From Suilimivivens sp045586385 (GTDB lineage Bacteria; Bacillota; Clostridia; Lachnospirales; Lachnospiraceae), in the NCBI GenBank assembly GCA_045586385.1, contig JAZNAE010000011.1:198195-262194 (forward strand): DNA of 64,000 nucleotides, read 5' to 3'. The translations under genes were made by a program, and so were the position numbers. Of the stretch, positions 9,463 to 18,145 are shown one piece after another (within the stretch, counting starts at the first letter, position 1; every line of letters starts with the position of its first letter). A model generated the notes under the pieces. It saw nothing but the letters and a program-made list of their open reading frames with translations. It made no database searches and was not told where the DNA came from.

Positions 9463-10205
9463 GCGAAATGAGCATCAATCTTCTGTTTCCGGTTTTAAAT
9501 GAGAGACTTCGTCTTCGAAACGGAATAGAAAAGTCCATGGAATATTTGAAACAAAATGTAACAGTTCCATACAAACTTACCATTCTGGATAATGGTTCTG
9601 ACGATGAAACTCCGGAAATAGGAATGGGACTGGCGGATAAATACCCGGAGGTTTCCTATGTAAGAGTGGGAGAGCGGGGAGTAGGTGTCGCATTCCGGAA
9701 AGGGATTGCGTTAAATGAGAGTGATATTGTAGGTTATATGGATATCGATTTATCCACAGACTTAAAATACCTCGGAAAGACCATAGAAATGTTTCAAAAC
9801 AAACCGGAGCTTCAGTACGTGAACGGCAGTAGATTCAGTAAGGAGTCAGACACCAAGGGGCGTAAGTGGTATCGGAAAATCACGTCAATGGGACTGGTCT
9901 TTTTGCTAAAAACGGTTTTTCATATGAAAGCAACGGATGCCGTGTGCGGTTTTACATTCCTCCGCAAGGATGCGGCGGAGAGACTGGTGGCAGAGAGCAG
10001 TAATGAAAACGGTTGGTTTTATACCATAGAGTTTCTCCTTCGGGCAGAGCGTGACGGTATGGTGATTTATGATATGCCGGTAGAATGGCAGGAAGATTAC
10101 AATACCACAGTGAAAATCTGGAAGACTATCAAAAATTATCTGATACAGATTTACAGATTAAAAAAGACATTTAAGGAAGAAAATAAAAATGTTAAAAAGA
10201 ATTGA
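9459..10205 (+). CDS. GT2 glycosyltransferase, dolichol-phosphate mannosyltransferase-like
   Basis: A 248-residue GT-A enzyme without membrane segments. LTILDNGSDDETPE (about 36-49) binds the nucleotide, and MDIDLSTD (about residue 88) is the metal-binding acidic motif. It resembles short DPM1-type polyprenyl-phosphate sugar synthases. Together with the preceding GT2 it gives two candidate lipid-sugar synthases in tandem. The start overlaps the preceding stop (ATGA), and its own 3' end overlaps the aminotransferase start by 17 bases, so the three genes are tightly coupled. Sugar specificity unknown. Confidence 0.8.
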   Translation: MSEMSINLLFPVLNERLRLRNGIEKSMEYLKQNVTVPYKLTILDNGSDDETPEIGMGLADKYPEVSYVRVGERGVGVAFRKGIALNESDIVGYMDIDLSTDLKYLGKTIEMFQNKPELQYVNGSRFSKESDTKGRKWYRKITSMGLVFLLKTVFHMKATDAVCGFTFLRKDAAERLVAESSNENGWFYTIEFLLRAERDGMVIYDMPVEWQEDYNTTVKIWKTIKNYLIQIYRLKKTFKEENKNVKKN

Positions 10206-11289
10206 TTTGACCAGGGATTATCAAAAACATAAAGAGGAATATTTGAAGGCAATTGAGGCGGTTTGTGAGGAAACTGCATTTTCCGGCGGAAGGTTTGCAG
10301 ATGAGTTTGATAAAGAGTTTGCATCTTACTGTGGTGTCCCGTATGCAGTAGGTGTCAATAACGGAACCAGTGCCCTGCACTGTGCCATGGTAGCCCTTGG
10401 AATCGGTATGGGCGATGAAGTGATTGTACCTGCCAATACGTATATTGCCACAGCTTGGGGTGTAACCTATACAGGAGCGACGCCCGTATTCGTGGACTGC
10501 ACGGCAGACACATGGGAAATTGATCCTGATAAGATAGAAGAGAAGATTACAGATAAGACAAAGGCCATTATCGGTGTGCATTTGTACGGACAGCCTTTTG
10601 AGTTTAACAAGGTGAAAGCCATAGCAGATAAATACAATCTTTACGTGGTAGAAGATTGTGCACAGGCTCACGGAGCCCTCTATGAAGGAAAGATGGTTGG
10701 TGGACTTGGTGAACTTGGTTGCTTTAGTTTTTACCCGGGCAAAAATCTCTATGCCTTTGGTGAAGGCGGCAGTGTGACCTGCTATAAAAAAGAATATTTT
10801 GATACGATGACAACCATGAAGAATCAAGGCTGTCAGGTGCGTTATTATCATGATATGATAGGATATAATTATCGTTTGGAAGGCCTTCAAGGAGCAGTCC
10901 TTAGCGTAAGTTTAAAATACTTGCCGGAGTGGACGAGACGCAGACAAAAAATTGGGGAGCGTTATCTTGCAGAGATTAAAAATCCGCTGTTTACTATGCA
11001 GAGTCATCCGGAAAACACGCAGCCGGTTTATCATCTGTTTGTGGTAACAGTAGAAAAGCCTGACGATTTGATTGTATACATGGATGGAAAAGGAATGGAA
11101 TGTAATAAACACTATCCGGTGCCTTGCCATTTACAGAAAGCCTATGAAAATCTGGGATATCAAAAAGGAGATTGTCCCAATGCGGAATATTTGGCAAGCC
11201 ATTGTGTGACATTACCGCTATTCCCGGAGATGACAGAGGATGAGGTGTCAATGGTAATTGATGCATGTAACGCATATACAGGAAAGTAG
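10189..11289 (+). CDS. DegT/DnrJ/EryC1/StrS-family sugar aminotransferase
   Basis: A 366-residue PLP enzyme of fold type I that transaminates a keto-sugar nucleotide, usually a dTDP- or UDP-4/3-keto-6-deoxy sugar, to an amino sugar. The PLP lysine is at about residue 185 in SFYPGKNLYAFGEGG, and the upstream NNGTSALHCA and VEDCAQAHGA blocks bind the cofactor phosphate and ring. Length is typical. The ribosome site AAGGAAG lies inside the end of the GT2 gene. A 4,6-dehydratase that could supply the keto sugar is encoded at 39130-40215, so an amino-deoxyhexose branch is possible; this link is inferred. Confidence 0.88.
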   Translation: MLKRIDLTRDYQKHKEEYLKAIEAVCEETAFSGGRFADEFDKEFASYCGVPYAVGVNNGTSALHCAMVALGIGMGDEVIVPANTYIATAWGVTYTGATPVFVDCTADTWEIDPDKIEEKITDKTKAIIGVHLYGQPFEFNKVKAIADKYNLYVVEDCAQAHGALYEGKMVGGLGELGCFSFYPGKNLYAFGEGGSVTCYKKEYFDTMTTMKNQGCQVRYYHDMIGYNYRLEGLQGAVLSVSLKYLPEWTRRRQKIGERYLAEIKNPLFTMQSHPENTQPVYHLFVVTVEKPDDLIVYMDGKGMECNKHYPVPCHLQKAYENLGYQKGDCPNAEYLASHCVTLPLFPEMTEDEVSMVIDACNAYTGK

Positions 11290-11294
11290 TGGAA

Positions 11295-12833
11295 ATGAAA
11301 ATGAGAAAAGAGAAAGAACAGAAACTCATCTTGGCAGAAGTGACAGACAAATGGGGAGAATGTTTTTCAAAGTATGTTACACCTAAGAGATTGGCGTTTT
11401 TGCTGACAATTGTATATATATTCGGTTTGATTCCTTTGTTTTGGATTAGCTTCTATAATTATCCCAGTGCAGATGATTATTCTATCGGAAGCAATTGCAG
11501 ACAGATTTGGGTACAGAGCCATAATATCTTTGCGGTATTATGGGGCGGTGTACTACGTGCTGTCGAAGACTGGCTTCACTGGATGGGATATTATACATCC
11601 AACTTCTTAATGGCAGTGCCGCCAAGCACCTTTGGAGAAAGGTGTTATGTTGCCACAGCGTGGATTATGTTACTTGCGCTAACGTTTTCTACGTGGTATT
11701 TACTGAAAGCAATTTTTGTGAAGGTTTTTCATGCAGATAAGTATGTTAGCCACAGTGTGATTATGCTGCTGCTCTTTGTAACGGTACAGTGCATGGTGGG
11801 ACGGGTGGAAGCATTTTTTTGGTACAGTGGGGCAGCAAACTATATACTGGTTCACTGTATGAGCTTGTTTTTTTACGGACTATTGATTTCTGCAGTATAC
11901 GATAAAGGAAGAAAGAAAAAATTTGATTTGATAACAGCCTCTTTTTTTGCATTTCTTACCGGTGGGGGTAATCAGATGACGGCGCTTAATGTAGCTGTAG
12001 TATTGCTGTTTGCTATCGGACTTGGTGCTTTTTTTAAGAGGTGGAAAGAACATCGGGCACTACTGATTCCTATAGGAATATACTTTTTGGGTTTTGTGTT
12101 GAATATAGCAGCTCCCGGAAATTGGATCCGCGCAGAAGGCGTGGGTGGTATGAATCCTATAAAAGCGGTTATGGTATCCTTTTACTACTGCCTTGAGTAT
12201 TGTATTGGTGAATGGACAGGCTGGCCGGTAGTTGTTTTGGTAATTGTTTTAGTGCCGTTGTTTTGGAAAATGACAAATAAAACAGAATTTCAGTTTTCTT
12301 ATCCGCTTATTGTAGTTTTATTTGGGTATTGTCTGGTATCTGCGATGATGACGCCACCCTTGTTTGCAGTAGGAAATATAGACGCCGCCAGGTTGCAGGC
12401 ATTAACATTTACTATGTATCTGCTGGTACTTGTTTTGTGTGAAGGTTATGTAATAGGTTGGGCAAGAAAAAAGATGCAGCAAGAATCAAACAGTAGAACG
12501 GATGGTTATTCTGTAAATGAATTATGGTGCTTGGTAAGTTGCCTTTTGTTTTTTGCAGTGGCGGCAGGACTTACGGTTATTCCGGAACCGCATTATTTTA
12601 CCACGTCTTCAGCAATTATGGATTTGGCTGACGGCAGTGCCAAAGCGTATGGAGATGCGTTAAAAGAGCGGATGATATTATATAACAGCGGGGAACAAAA
12701 TGTAGTGGTGAAACCGTTACCTACGGAGCCGAAGCTTTTGTATTTTTCAGACATCGGAGAAGATGCCGGTGATTGGGAAAATAAAGGACTGTGTCGGTAC
12801 TATGGAATAGAAGCTGTGTGGGTAGAAAAATAA
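11295..12833 (+). CDS. DUF6056-like polytopic membrane protein
   Basis: A protein of about 512 residues with some ten or eleven hydrophobic segments and a short outer C-terminal domain. The first outer loop contains PSADDYSIGS, a paired-Asp motif as in GT-C transferases, and the whole resembles the DUF6056 family of unknown function. It may be another outer-face sugar transferase. I prefer the ATG at 11295 because AGGAAAG stands 8 bases upstream; a GTG at 11289, overlapping the aminotransferase stop by one base, is possible but too close to that site. It ends this operon, followed by a good terminator. Confidence 0.65.
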   Translation: MKMRKEKEQKLILAEVTDKWGECFSKYVTPKRLAFLLTIVYIFGLIPLFWISFYNYPSADDYSIGSNCRQIWVQSHNIFAVLWGGVLRAVEDWLHWMGYYTSNFLMAVPPSTFGERCYVATAWIMLLALTFSTWYLLKAIFVKVFHADKYVSHSVIMLLLFVTVQCMVGRVEAFFWYSGAANYILVHCMSLFFYGLLISAVYDKGRKKKFDLITASFFAFLTGGGNQMTALNVAVVLLFAIGLGAFFKRWKEHRALLIPIGIYFLGFVLNIAAPGNWIRAEGVGGMNPIKAVMVSFYYCLEYCIGEWTGWPVVVLVIVLVPLFWKMTNKTEFQFSYPLIVVLFGYCLVSAMMTPPLFAVGNIDAARLQALTFTMYLLVLVLCEGYVIGWARKKMQQESNSRTDGYSVNELWCLVSCLLFFAVAAGLTVIPEPHYFTTSSAIMDLADGSAKAYGDALKERMILYNSGEQNVVVKPLPTEPKLLYFSDIGEDAGDWENKGLCRYYGIEAVWVEK

Positions 12834-12855
12834 TTTAATAATTTCTTAATATTGT

Positions 12856-12886
12856 AAGCGGGACCTTTTAAAAGGGCCCGCTTTTG
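12856..12886 (+). terminator. Rho-independent terminator
   Basis: The arms 12856-12869 and 12870-12883 form a near-perfect stem rich in G and C with one A-G mismatch, ending in TTTT. It closes the 1295-12833 operon. Confidence 0.8.
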
Positions 12887-12888
12887 TG

Positions 12889-13070
12889 TATAATATAATC
12901 AGTAATTAGCGGAGACTGCTTTTGGGAAGTAGTCATAATACCAAGCTTTTAAAGAACTGTATCATCCAATTGGACGTATAGCAATACGGCTTTTGGGCGA
13001 TGCGATTCGGTGAAAAGACAGGTGCGTGATAAGAGTTCGGGAAGTTGAATAGGATTAGGAGAAGAAGAAA
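12889..13070 (+). other. possible structured leader upstream of MBOAT gene
   Basis: This 182-base gap contains TATAAT at 12889-12894 just after the terminator, then two clear hairpins (12914-12921 with 12927-12934, loop TTGGG; and 12975-12979 with 12984-12988) and the short repeat GCTTTTGGG at both 12918 and 12989. It contains no ORF of note. A structured 5' leader is possible; I do not recognise it as any known riboswitch. The ribosome site AGGAGAAG near its end serves the following GTG start. Confidence 0.3.
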
Positions 13071-14525
13071 GTGTTTGTTTCCGGTTATTTTCTTGTTTTT
13101 TTGGGAATCACTATCGCTTGTTTTTTTGGTACAAAAAAATCATGGCGTCCTACAGTTCTTTTGCTGGCAAGCTATTTATTTTGCGGTGCAATTTCATTTC
13201 AGTCTCTGGTAGTTCTGGTTGGCATTACATGCATTACTTATATGGCAGCCCTGAAAATAGAAGGCGACTTAGAAAATGGAAAGAGGCGAAGCGCAAGGGG
13301 CTTTTTGGTGGCGGCAGTAATCGTCTGTATTTTGCTGCTGGCAGTGTATAAGTATATTCCGCATGTACTACAGCATTTTGGGCTTACAGAAGAACTGTCG
13401 GCAGGATTGATACAGTTCTTGGTCATGCCGGTGGGACTCTCTTTTTATTTGTTTCAGGCAATTTCGTATATGGTAGACGTATATCGGCAGAAATACCGGG
13501 CGGAGAAAAAGTTTATCCATTTGGCATTATTTTTTGCTTTTTTTGCCAAGTTTGTCAGTGGTCCCATTGAGCGGGGAGATAAGTTACTTCCCCAATTGGA
13601 ATGGCTGAAAGAAGTCCGGTTGGGAAACAGGGGGAGACTTTCTACGGCATTTACTTATATGCTGTGGGGTTACTTTATGAAAATGGTGGTAGCTGACAGG
13701 CTGGCTGTTACAGTAAGTGCAATTTTTGACGGAGCACAATTCTATGATAGTTTTTGGCTTTTTATCGGTGCTTTGTTTTATACCATTCAAATATACTGTG
13801 ATTTTGCAGGTTACTCATATATAGCAATAGGGTGTGCCCGAATTTTCGGAATTCATCTCACTCACAATTTTGAAACGCCTTATTGTGCAAGGAATATTAC
13901 GGAGTTTTGGAGATGCTGGCATATTTCTTTGAGTAGTTGGCTGAAGGAATATTTATATATTCCGTTGGGAGGAAACCGTAAGGGGGAACTTAGAAAATAC
14001 GGAAATCTTATGATCGTGTTTGTGATTTGCGGTATTTGGCATGGTGTAGGACTTAATTTTGTTGCATGGGGACTGCTTCACGGTATTTATTCTGTAGTGA
14101 ATCATGTTTGGAGAAAACATCATAAACAAACAGAAAATCGGATTTATGCTGTATTTTCATGGGGGATGACCTTCTTTTCGGTTATGATTGCGTGGATATT
14201 TTTTCGGGCTTCAGGCCTTGAGACGGCATTACTTTATGTGTGGAGAATGTTGACGGCGGGAATAAATATAGGTGAGATAGATACCATGGCAGCACAGCTT
14301 AATTTAGATGGGATAGAAATTACTGTTATCACAGTAGGAATTATAGTGGTGGCGGTGATGGACTATATTTGCTGCCGGAAACAAATTCATTTACCGGAAC
14401 TGATTCAGCATAATGGTAATGCTGTGCGGTATTTGATTTTTTATTTGCTAATCATAGCTATTTTTGTTTTTGGCATGTATGGACCGGGGTATCATGCAGA
14501 ACAGTTTATTTACATGCAATTTTAG
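13071..14525 (+). CDS. MBOAT-family O-acyltransferase (first copy)
   Basis: A 484-residue polytopic membrane protein of the MBOAT family (AlgI/DltB type), which passes an acyl group from a cytoplasmic donor across the membrane to an outer-face acceptor. The signature FWRCWHISLSSWLKEYLYIPLGG block lies near 280-302, and the catalytic His is in CGIWHGVGL near residue 325. Length is typical of AlgI. It starts with GTG at 13071 after AGGAGAAG. The next gene, 11 bases on, encodes an SGNH-like partner, matching the AlgI/AlgJ and DltB/DltD pairing, so acetylation or another acylation of surface glycan is likely. The acyl group is not known. Confidence 0.9.
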   Translation: MFVSGYFLVFLGITIACFFGTKKSWRPTVLLLASYLFCGAISFQSLVVLVGITCITYMAALKIEGDLENGKRRSARGFLVAAVIVCILLLAVYKYIPHVLQHFGLTEELSAGLIQFLVMPVGLSFYLFQAISYMVDVYRQKYRAEKKFIHLALFFAFFAKFVSGPIERGDKLLPQLEWLKEVRLGNRGRLSTAFTYMLWGYFMKMVVADRLAVTVSAIFDGAQFYDSFWLFIGALFYTIQIYCDFAGYSYIAIGCARIFGIHLTHNFETPYCARNITEFWRCWHISLSSWLKEYLYIPLGGNRKGELRKYGNLMIVFVICGIWHGVGLNFVAWGLLHGIYSVVNHVWRKHHKQTENRIYAVFSWGMTFFSVMIAWIFFRASGLETALLYVWRMLTAGINIGEIDTMAAQLNLDGIEITVITVGIIVVAVMDYICCRKQIHLPELIQHNGNAVRYLIFYLLIIAIFVFGMYGPGYHAEQFIYMQF

Positions 14526-14536
14526 AAGGTGCAAAT

Positions 14537-15601
14537 ATGGATGACAGAAATATGAAGAAAAAGGTAAACCGGAGGAAAAACCTGATCAGAATCGGAGCGG
14601 TAGGTGTTCTGATTATCACAATTTATATTGTGACGGCAGTGCTTGGGTTTAAGTCGCCTCACGGAATTGATCAGCTTGAAGGCATTTATAAACAACCAAA
14701 GAATACCATGGATGTTGTATTTATGGGAACCAGTCATGTGCATTGTGGGATTAATACAGGACTTTTATGGGAAAAATATGGGATTGCATCTTATGATTAC
14801 AGTGGAGCGGAGCAGCCGCTGTGGATGACATATCATTATCTGAAAGAATTATATAAATATCAGTCTCCTAAAATGATAGTGCTGGATTTGTATGCACCTG
14901 CAAGGTTTAAAGAGGATTATCAGTATGATTGGATGGCAGAAAATATTCACGGAATGCGGTTTTCATTAAATAAACTGCAGATGATACGGGCAAGTATAGA
15001 ACCTCACAGAATAGATGATTACTTTCCCTCCTTTGCTGTCTATCACAGCAGGTATGATGATTTGAAGGAAGAAGATTTTAATGATTTTTTCTGGAATGAA
15101 CATGAGCAGATTGCATTCAAGGGTTTTACACCATATTGGGAACAAATGCCGCAGATTAAGCCCGAGATTGGAGACGTGGAGAGTGGTGGCCTTTCGGATA
15201 AATCCGAAAAATATTTGCGAAAGATTATGGAATTAACGAAAGAGCACGGGAGCGAACTGGCACTCATTGTGGTTCCTTACGTGATTAAGGAAGAAGACAA
15301 GAAAACCTATAACCGGATACTGGAGATTGCCACGGAAGAAGGAATATATTTTGTGGATTATAATGAATATTATGAAGAGATGGGGCTTGATTTTATCACG
15401 GACTTTAATGATGAATCCCATTTGAATTATTGGGGGAGTTGTAAGTTTACGGATTTTTTAGGCAGTTATTTGGAATGTCGGATGGAAATTCCGGATAGAA
15501 GCGGGTTAGAGGAATATGACTCATGGAATGATAATGCTGACTTGATTTATGAGGAACTGCGGGTTTGGCAGGAAAGTATCTTTTCAAACAAAGATTTTTG
15601 A
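14537..15601 (+). CDS. membrane-anchored SGNH/DltD-like acyltransferase partner
   Basis: A 354-residue protein with one N-terminal anchor (about residues 16-36) and an extracytoplasmic SGNH-like domain. The nucleophile block is MGTSHVHCGIN (Ser about residue 62) and the Asp-x-x-His block is DESHLNYWG near residue 297, so the catalytic set looks intact. It probably takes the acyl group moved by the adjacent MBOAT protein and places it on the polymer, as AlgJ/AlgX or DltD do. It follows the MBOAT gene by 11 bases. Direct homology to DltD is not claimed; the role rests on topology, motif and pairing. Confidence 0.7.
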   Translation: MDDRNMKKKVNRRKNLIRIGAVGVLIITIYIVTAVLGFKSPHGIDQLEGIYKQPKNTMDVVFMGTSHVHCGINTGLLWEKYGIASYDYSGAEQPLWMTYHYLKELYKYQSPKMIVLDLYAPARFKEDYQYDWMAENIHGMRFSLNKLQMIRASIEPHRIDDYFPSFAVYHSRYDDLKEEDFNDFFWNEHEQIAFKGFTPYWEQMPQIKPEIGDVESGGLSDKSEKYLRKIMELTKEHGSELALIVVPYVIKEEDKKTYNRILEIATEEGIYFVDYNEYYEEMGLDFITDFNDESHLNYWGSCKFTDFLGSYLECRMEIPDRSGLEEYDSWNDNADLIYEELRVWQESIFSNKDF

Positions 15602-15643
15602 TGTATAATTGGAAAGCGAGTAAAATAGAAAATAGGGCTTTGT

Positions 15644-17422
15644 ATGAAGAGAAAAATACAAGTAGTGATAATAGCAGTATCTTTGCTATTTTTAGGCATT
15701 TTTTTGAATTATGAAAGTATATCGGCATGGATTGGAAATGTTATTATTACTGTTCCCGTGAAATCCTTGGTAGAAATACATGAGCTATTGGAAGGTGATA
15801 GACAGATATCTTGTGATAGCTCTGTTTTACGTTATGATGATTCGCTGATTTCATATGATGCGAATACAAACACAATTTATATTCCTCAAACGATGGAAGA
15901 AACATACTGGAAGGGCAAGTTAGAACCCGTAAAAAAAGATGGACAATTGTTCTTTTGTGAAGATAGTGCTTTTATGACAAAAGCAGAAGCAATTAAAACG
16001 GGACATGTATTTAAACTTTATTATATAGGTAATAATGAATATTGTGTTTTTGATGTGGTGTTTACCGGAATGCCCCTTATGAATATTCAAACCAGGGATT
16101 ATTATGAGGAGGATGAAAGAATAATTTGGCAGGGGAGCGTACAGGTATATGACCAATATCGTACATCCCTTAAACTTCAACAAGCAGAGTGTACGTATCG
16201 TATTAGGGGTGGGACATCAGAAGACTATGAAAAGCCGGGATATAAATTAGAGCTTACAGATAAAAAATTATCCTTATTGGGAATGGACACAAGTAGGGAT
16301 TGGATATTAAATGCATTATATGATGATGCGGGACTAATTCATAATAAGTTATCATATGAAGTATGGCATGAAATAGCATCATATAATCAAGTGCCTAATG
16401 ATGATGGGATTTTAATGGAATATGTTGAAGTGTTTATAGATGATGAATATCTTGGAGTATATGCGCTACTAGAACGCGCGGACCGGAAGACACTTGATAT
16501 GAGAGAAAGTGATATTTTATATAAGTGTAGGGCTATGCGTATACCAGAAGAACATAATTATACAAATGAAGACACGGATGGTTTGCACCCAATTTTTATA
16601 TTGAAATATCCTAAAAATCATACTGCACAGGATTGGGAACCGCTAAAGCGCTGGGTGAATTATTTTTGTAAAGAACAGTTTTCAGGTTATGAAGACGGGG
16701 GAGCTCTTTTGAACATGGAAAATGCAATAGATTATAATTTATTCATATTGTTATCTTGTGCGACAGATAATACCAGAAAGAACTCTTTTTTGATTGCTGA
16801 GTACCAAGCGAATGGGGAATATCAATTTAAGAAAGTTCCTTGGGACCTGAACGGCACATGGGGAAATCCTTGGATAGATGTCGAAGAATGCAACTATACG
16901 ATGTATGATTCCACATATATTACTGATGTTGATACATGGTATACGGATATAAGTACACTATATTATTATAATGAAACCGAAGTAGCACGTTTGCTTATGA
17001 CGAGATGGAAAGAACTTCGTGATGAGCAGGTTATTACAAAAGAAAAAATTAATGACATGATTGATGCAGAACTTAGCTATTTGCATAATTCCGGTGCATA
17101 TGAAAGGAATTATAAGAGGTGGCCGCATGGTTCGGAATATTGGCAGGATGGTTATATTTATGAGTATGTGGATGGGAGAATTGATTTTCTCGATAAGTAT
17201 TTTGAACAATTATACGCAGATACAATAAGTGAGGCTATTTACGAGGGTATTGATTATGCGGATGAATTTGATGTGAGATATTATTGGACTAAAAATTATG
17301 AGGTGTTATCGGAATTATATCCGTATAATCGAGAAATTTTGTTAGAACATTATGTATGGTATGGCAGACCGTATGGTATGATTGCGAAGAAACCCGATAG
17401 TAATAATGAAGTACAGGAGTAA
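15644..17422 (+). CDS. CotH-family secreted protein kinase (cassette B) with C-terminal repeat
   Basis: A 592-residue exported protein: an N-terminal hydrophobic anchor (about 5-22), a lead-in domain, a CotH kinase domain (about 140-480) and a C-terminal segment. The active-site blocks are CATDNTRKNSF near residue 371 and VPWDLNGTWGN near 398; the second keeps the Asp but differs from the WDYDGAFG of the first copy. Residues about 541-583 (FDVRYYWTKNYEV through HYVWYGRPYG) resemble the short surface repeat with a FDxxYY...YPDV...HY..YG pattern common in clostridial secreted proteins. The gene is visibly richer in A and T than its neighbours. It precedes VTC copy B by 26 bases. Confidence 0.82.
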   Translation: MKRKIQVVIIAVSLLFLGIFLNYESISAWIGNVIITVPVKSLVEIHELLEGDRQISCDSSVLRYDDSLISYDANTNTIYIPQTMEETYWKGKLEPVKKDGQLFFCEDSAFMTKAEAIKTGHVFKLYYIGNNEYCVFDVVFTGMPLMNIQTRDYYEEDERIIWQGSVQVYDQYRTSLKLQQAECTYRIRGGTSEDYEKPGYKLELTDKKLSLLGMDTSRDWILNALYDDAGLIHNKLSYEVWHEIASYNQVPNDDGILMEYVEVFIDDEYLGVYALLERADRKTLDMRESDILYKCRAMRIPEEHNYTNEDTDGLHPIFILKYPKNHTAQDWEPLKRWVNYFCKEQFSGYEDGGALLNMENAIDYNLFILLSCATDNTRKNSFLIAEYQANGEYQFKKVPWDLNGTWGNPWIDVEECNYTMYDSTYITDVDTWYTDISTLYYYNETEVARLLMTRWKELRDEQVITKEKINDMIDAELSYLHNSGAYERNYKRWPHGSEYWQDGYIYEYVDGRIDFLDKYFEQLYADTISEAIYEGIDYADEFDVRYYWTKNYEVLSELYPYNREILLEHYVWYGRPYGMIAKKPDSNNEVQE

Positions 17423-17448
17423 ATTAAGTTATAATTTATGGTGATATT

Positions 17449-18123
17449 ATGAAATATAGACATGAACTTAAGTTTTTGGTGACGGATAACGAACTGGAAA
17501 TGCTTAAATATCGTTTGAAGTTACTCATGAAAGTGGACAAGCATCAAAGTGGTGATGCCTACACAATCCGTAGTCTTTATTTTGATGATATGTATAATTC
17601 TTGTATGAAAGAAAACGAAGATGGAATAGACAATAGAAAAAAATACAGAATTCGCATATATGACGGCAAGGATGCCATCATTAAATTGGAAAAAAAGAGT
17701 AAGGTCAGAGGAATGACGCAAAAGACGGGTGTATTGATTTCCAAGGAAGACGCGCTTGTATATATGCGTGGGCAGACACCGGACATAGAGAAAATTGATA
17801 CTCCATTACAAAAGGAATTATACGCACAAATAAAAGCAAAAGGATTAAGACCTGTTAGTATTGTAGAATATGAAAGAACTGCTTTTACGGAGCGGATAGG
17901 AAATGTCAGAGTGACGTTTGACAGAAATATCAGCGGAAGCAGTAAAACCGCACAATTTTTTTGCAAGGCGTCATTAGTACCGTTGCTACCCCGGGGACAG
18001 CATGTTCTGGAGGTGAAATATGATGAATTTTTACCGGATTATATTGCACAAGTGTTAGAAATTGGATGCTTACAAAGAACTGCTTTTTCTAAATATTATT
18101 ATGCGAGAAAAATGCAAATATAG
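17449..18123 (+). CDS. VTC-domain polyphosphate polymerase-like protein (cassette B)
   Basis: A 224-residue VTC-domain protein, same length and layout as the one at 2354-3031. Tunnel residues are kept: E6/K8, R67 and R69 in YRIRIY, K79 in IIKLEKKS, the YER triplet in SIVEYERTAF, the Arg in NVRVTFDRN, LEVKYDEF near 190 and the FSKY lysine near the C-terminus. It should therefore be active if the first copy is. Cytoplasmic, no signal. It follows the CotH gene and comes 22 bases before DUF4956 copy B. In cassette A the order is VTC, DUF4956, CotH; here it is CotH, VTC, DUF4956. Confidence 0.85.
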   Translation: MKYRHELKFLVTDNELEMLKYRLKLLMKVDKHQSGDAYTIRSLYFDDMYNSCMKENEDGIDNRKKYRIRIYDGKDAIIKLEKKSKVRGMTQKTGVLISKEDALVYMRGQTPDIEKIDTPLQKELYAQIKAKGLRPVSIVEYERTAFTERIGNVRVTFDRNISGSSKTAQFFCKASLVPLLPRGQHVLEVKYDEFLPDYIAQVLEIGCLQRTAFSKYYYARKMQI

Positions 18124-18145
18124 AACAATAAGAGAGGATGAAACA

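Noticed and set aside
10192..10890. 232-codon minus-strand frame opposite the aminotransferase gene
   Set aside because: It lies wholly within a well-supported gene with intact PLP motifs and has no family resemblance or ribosome site.
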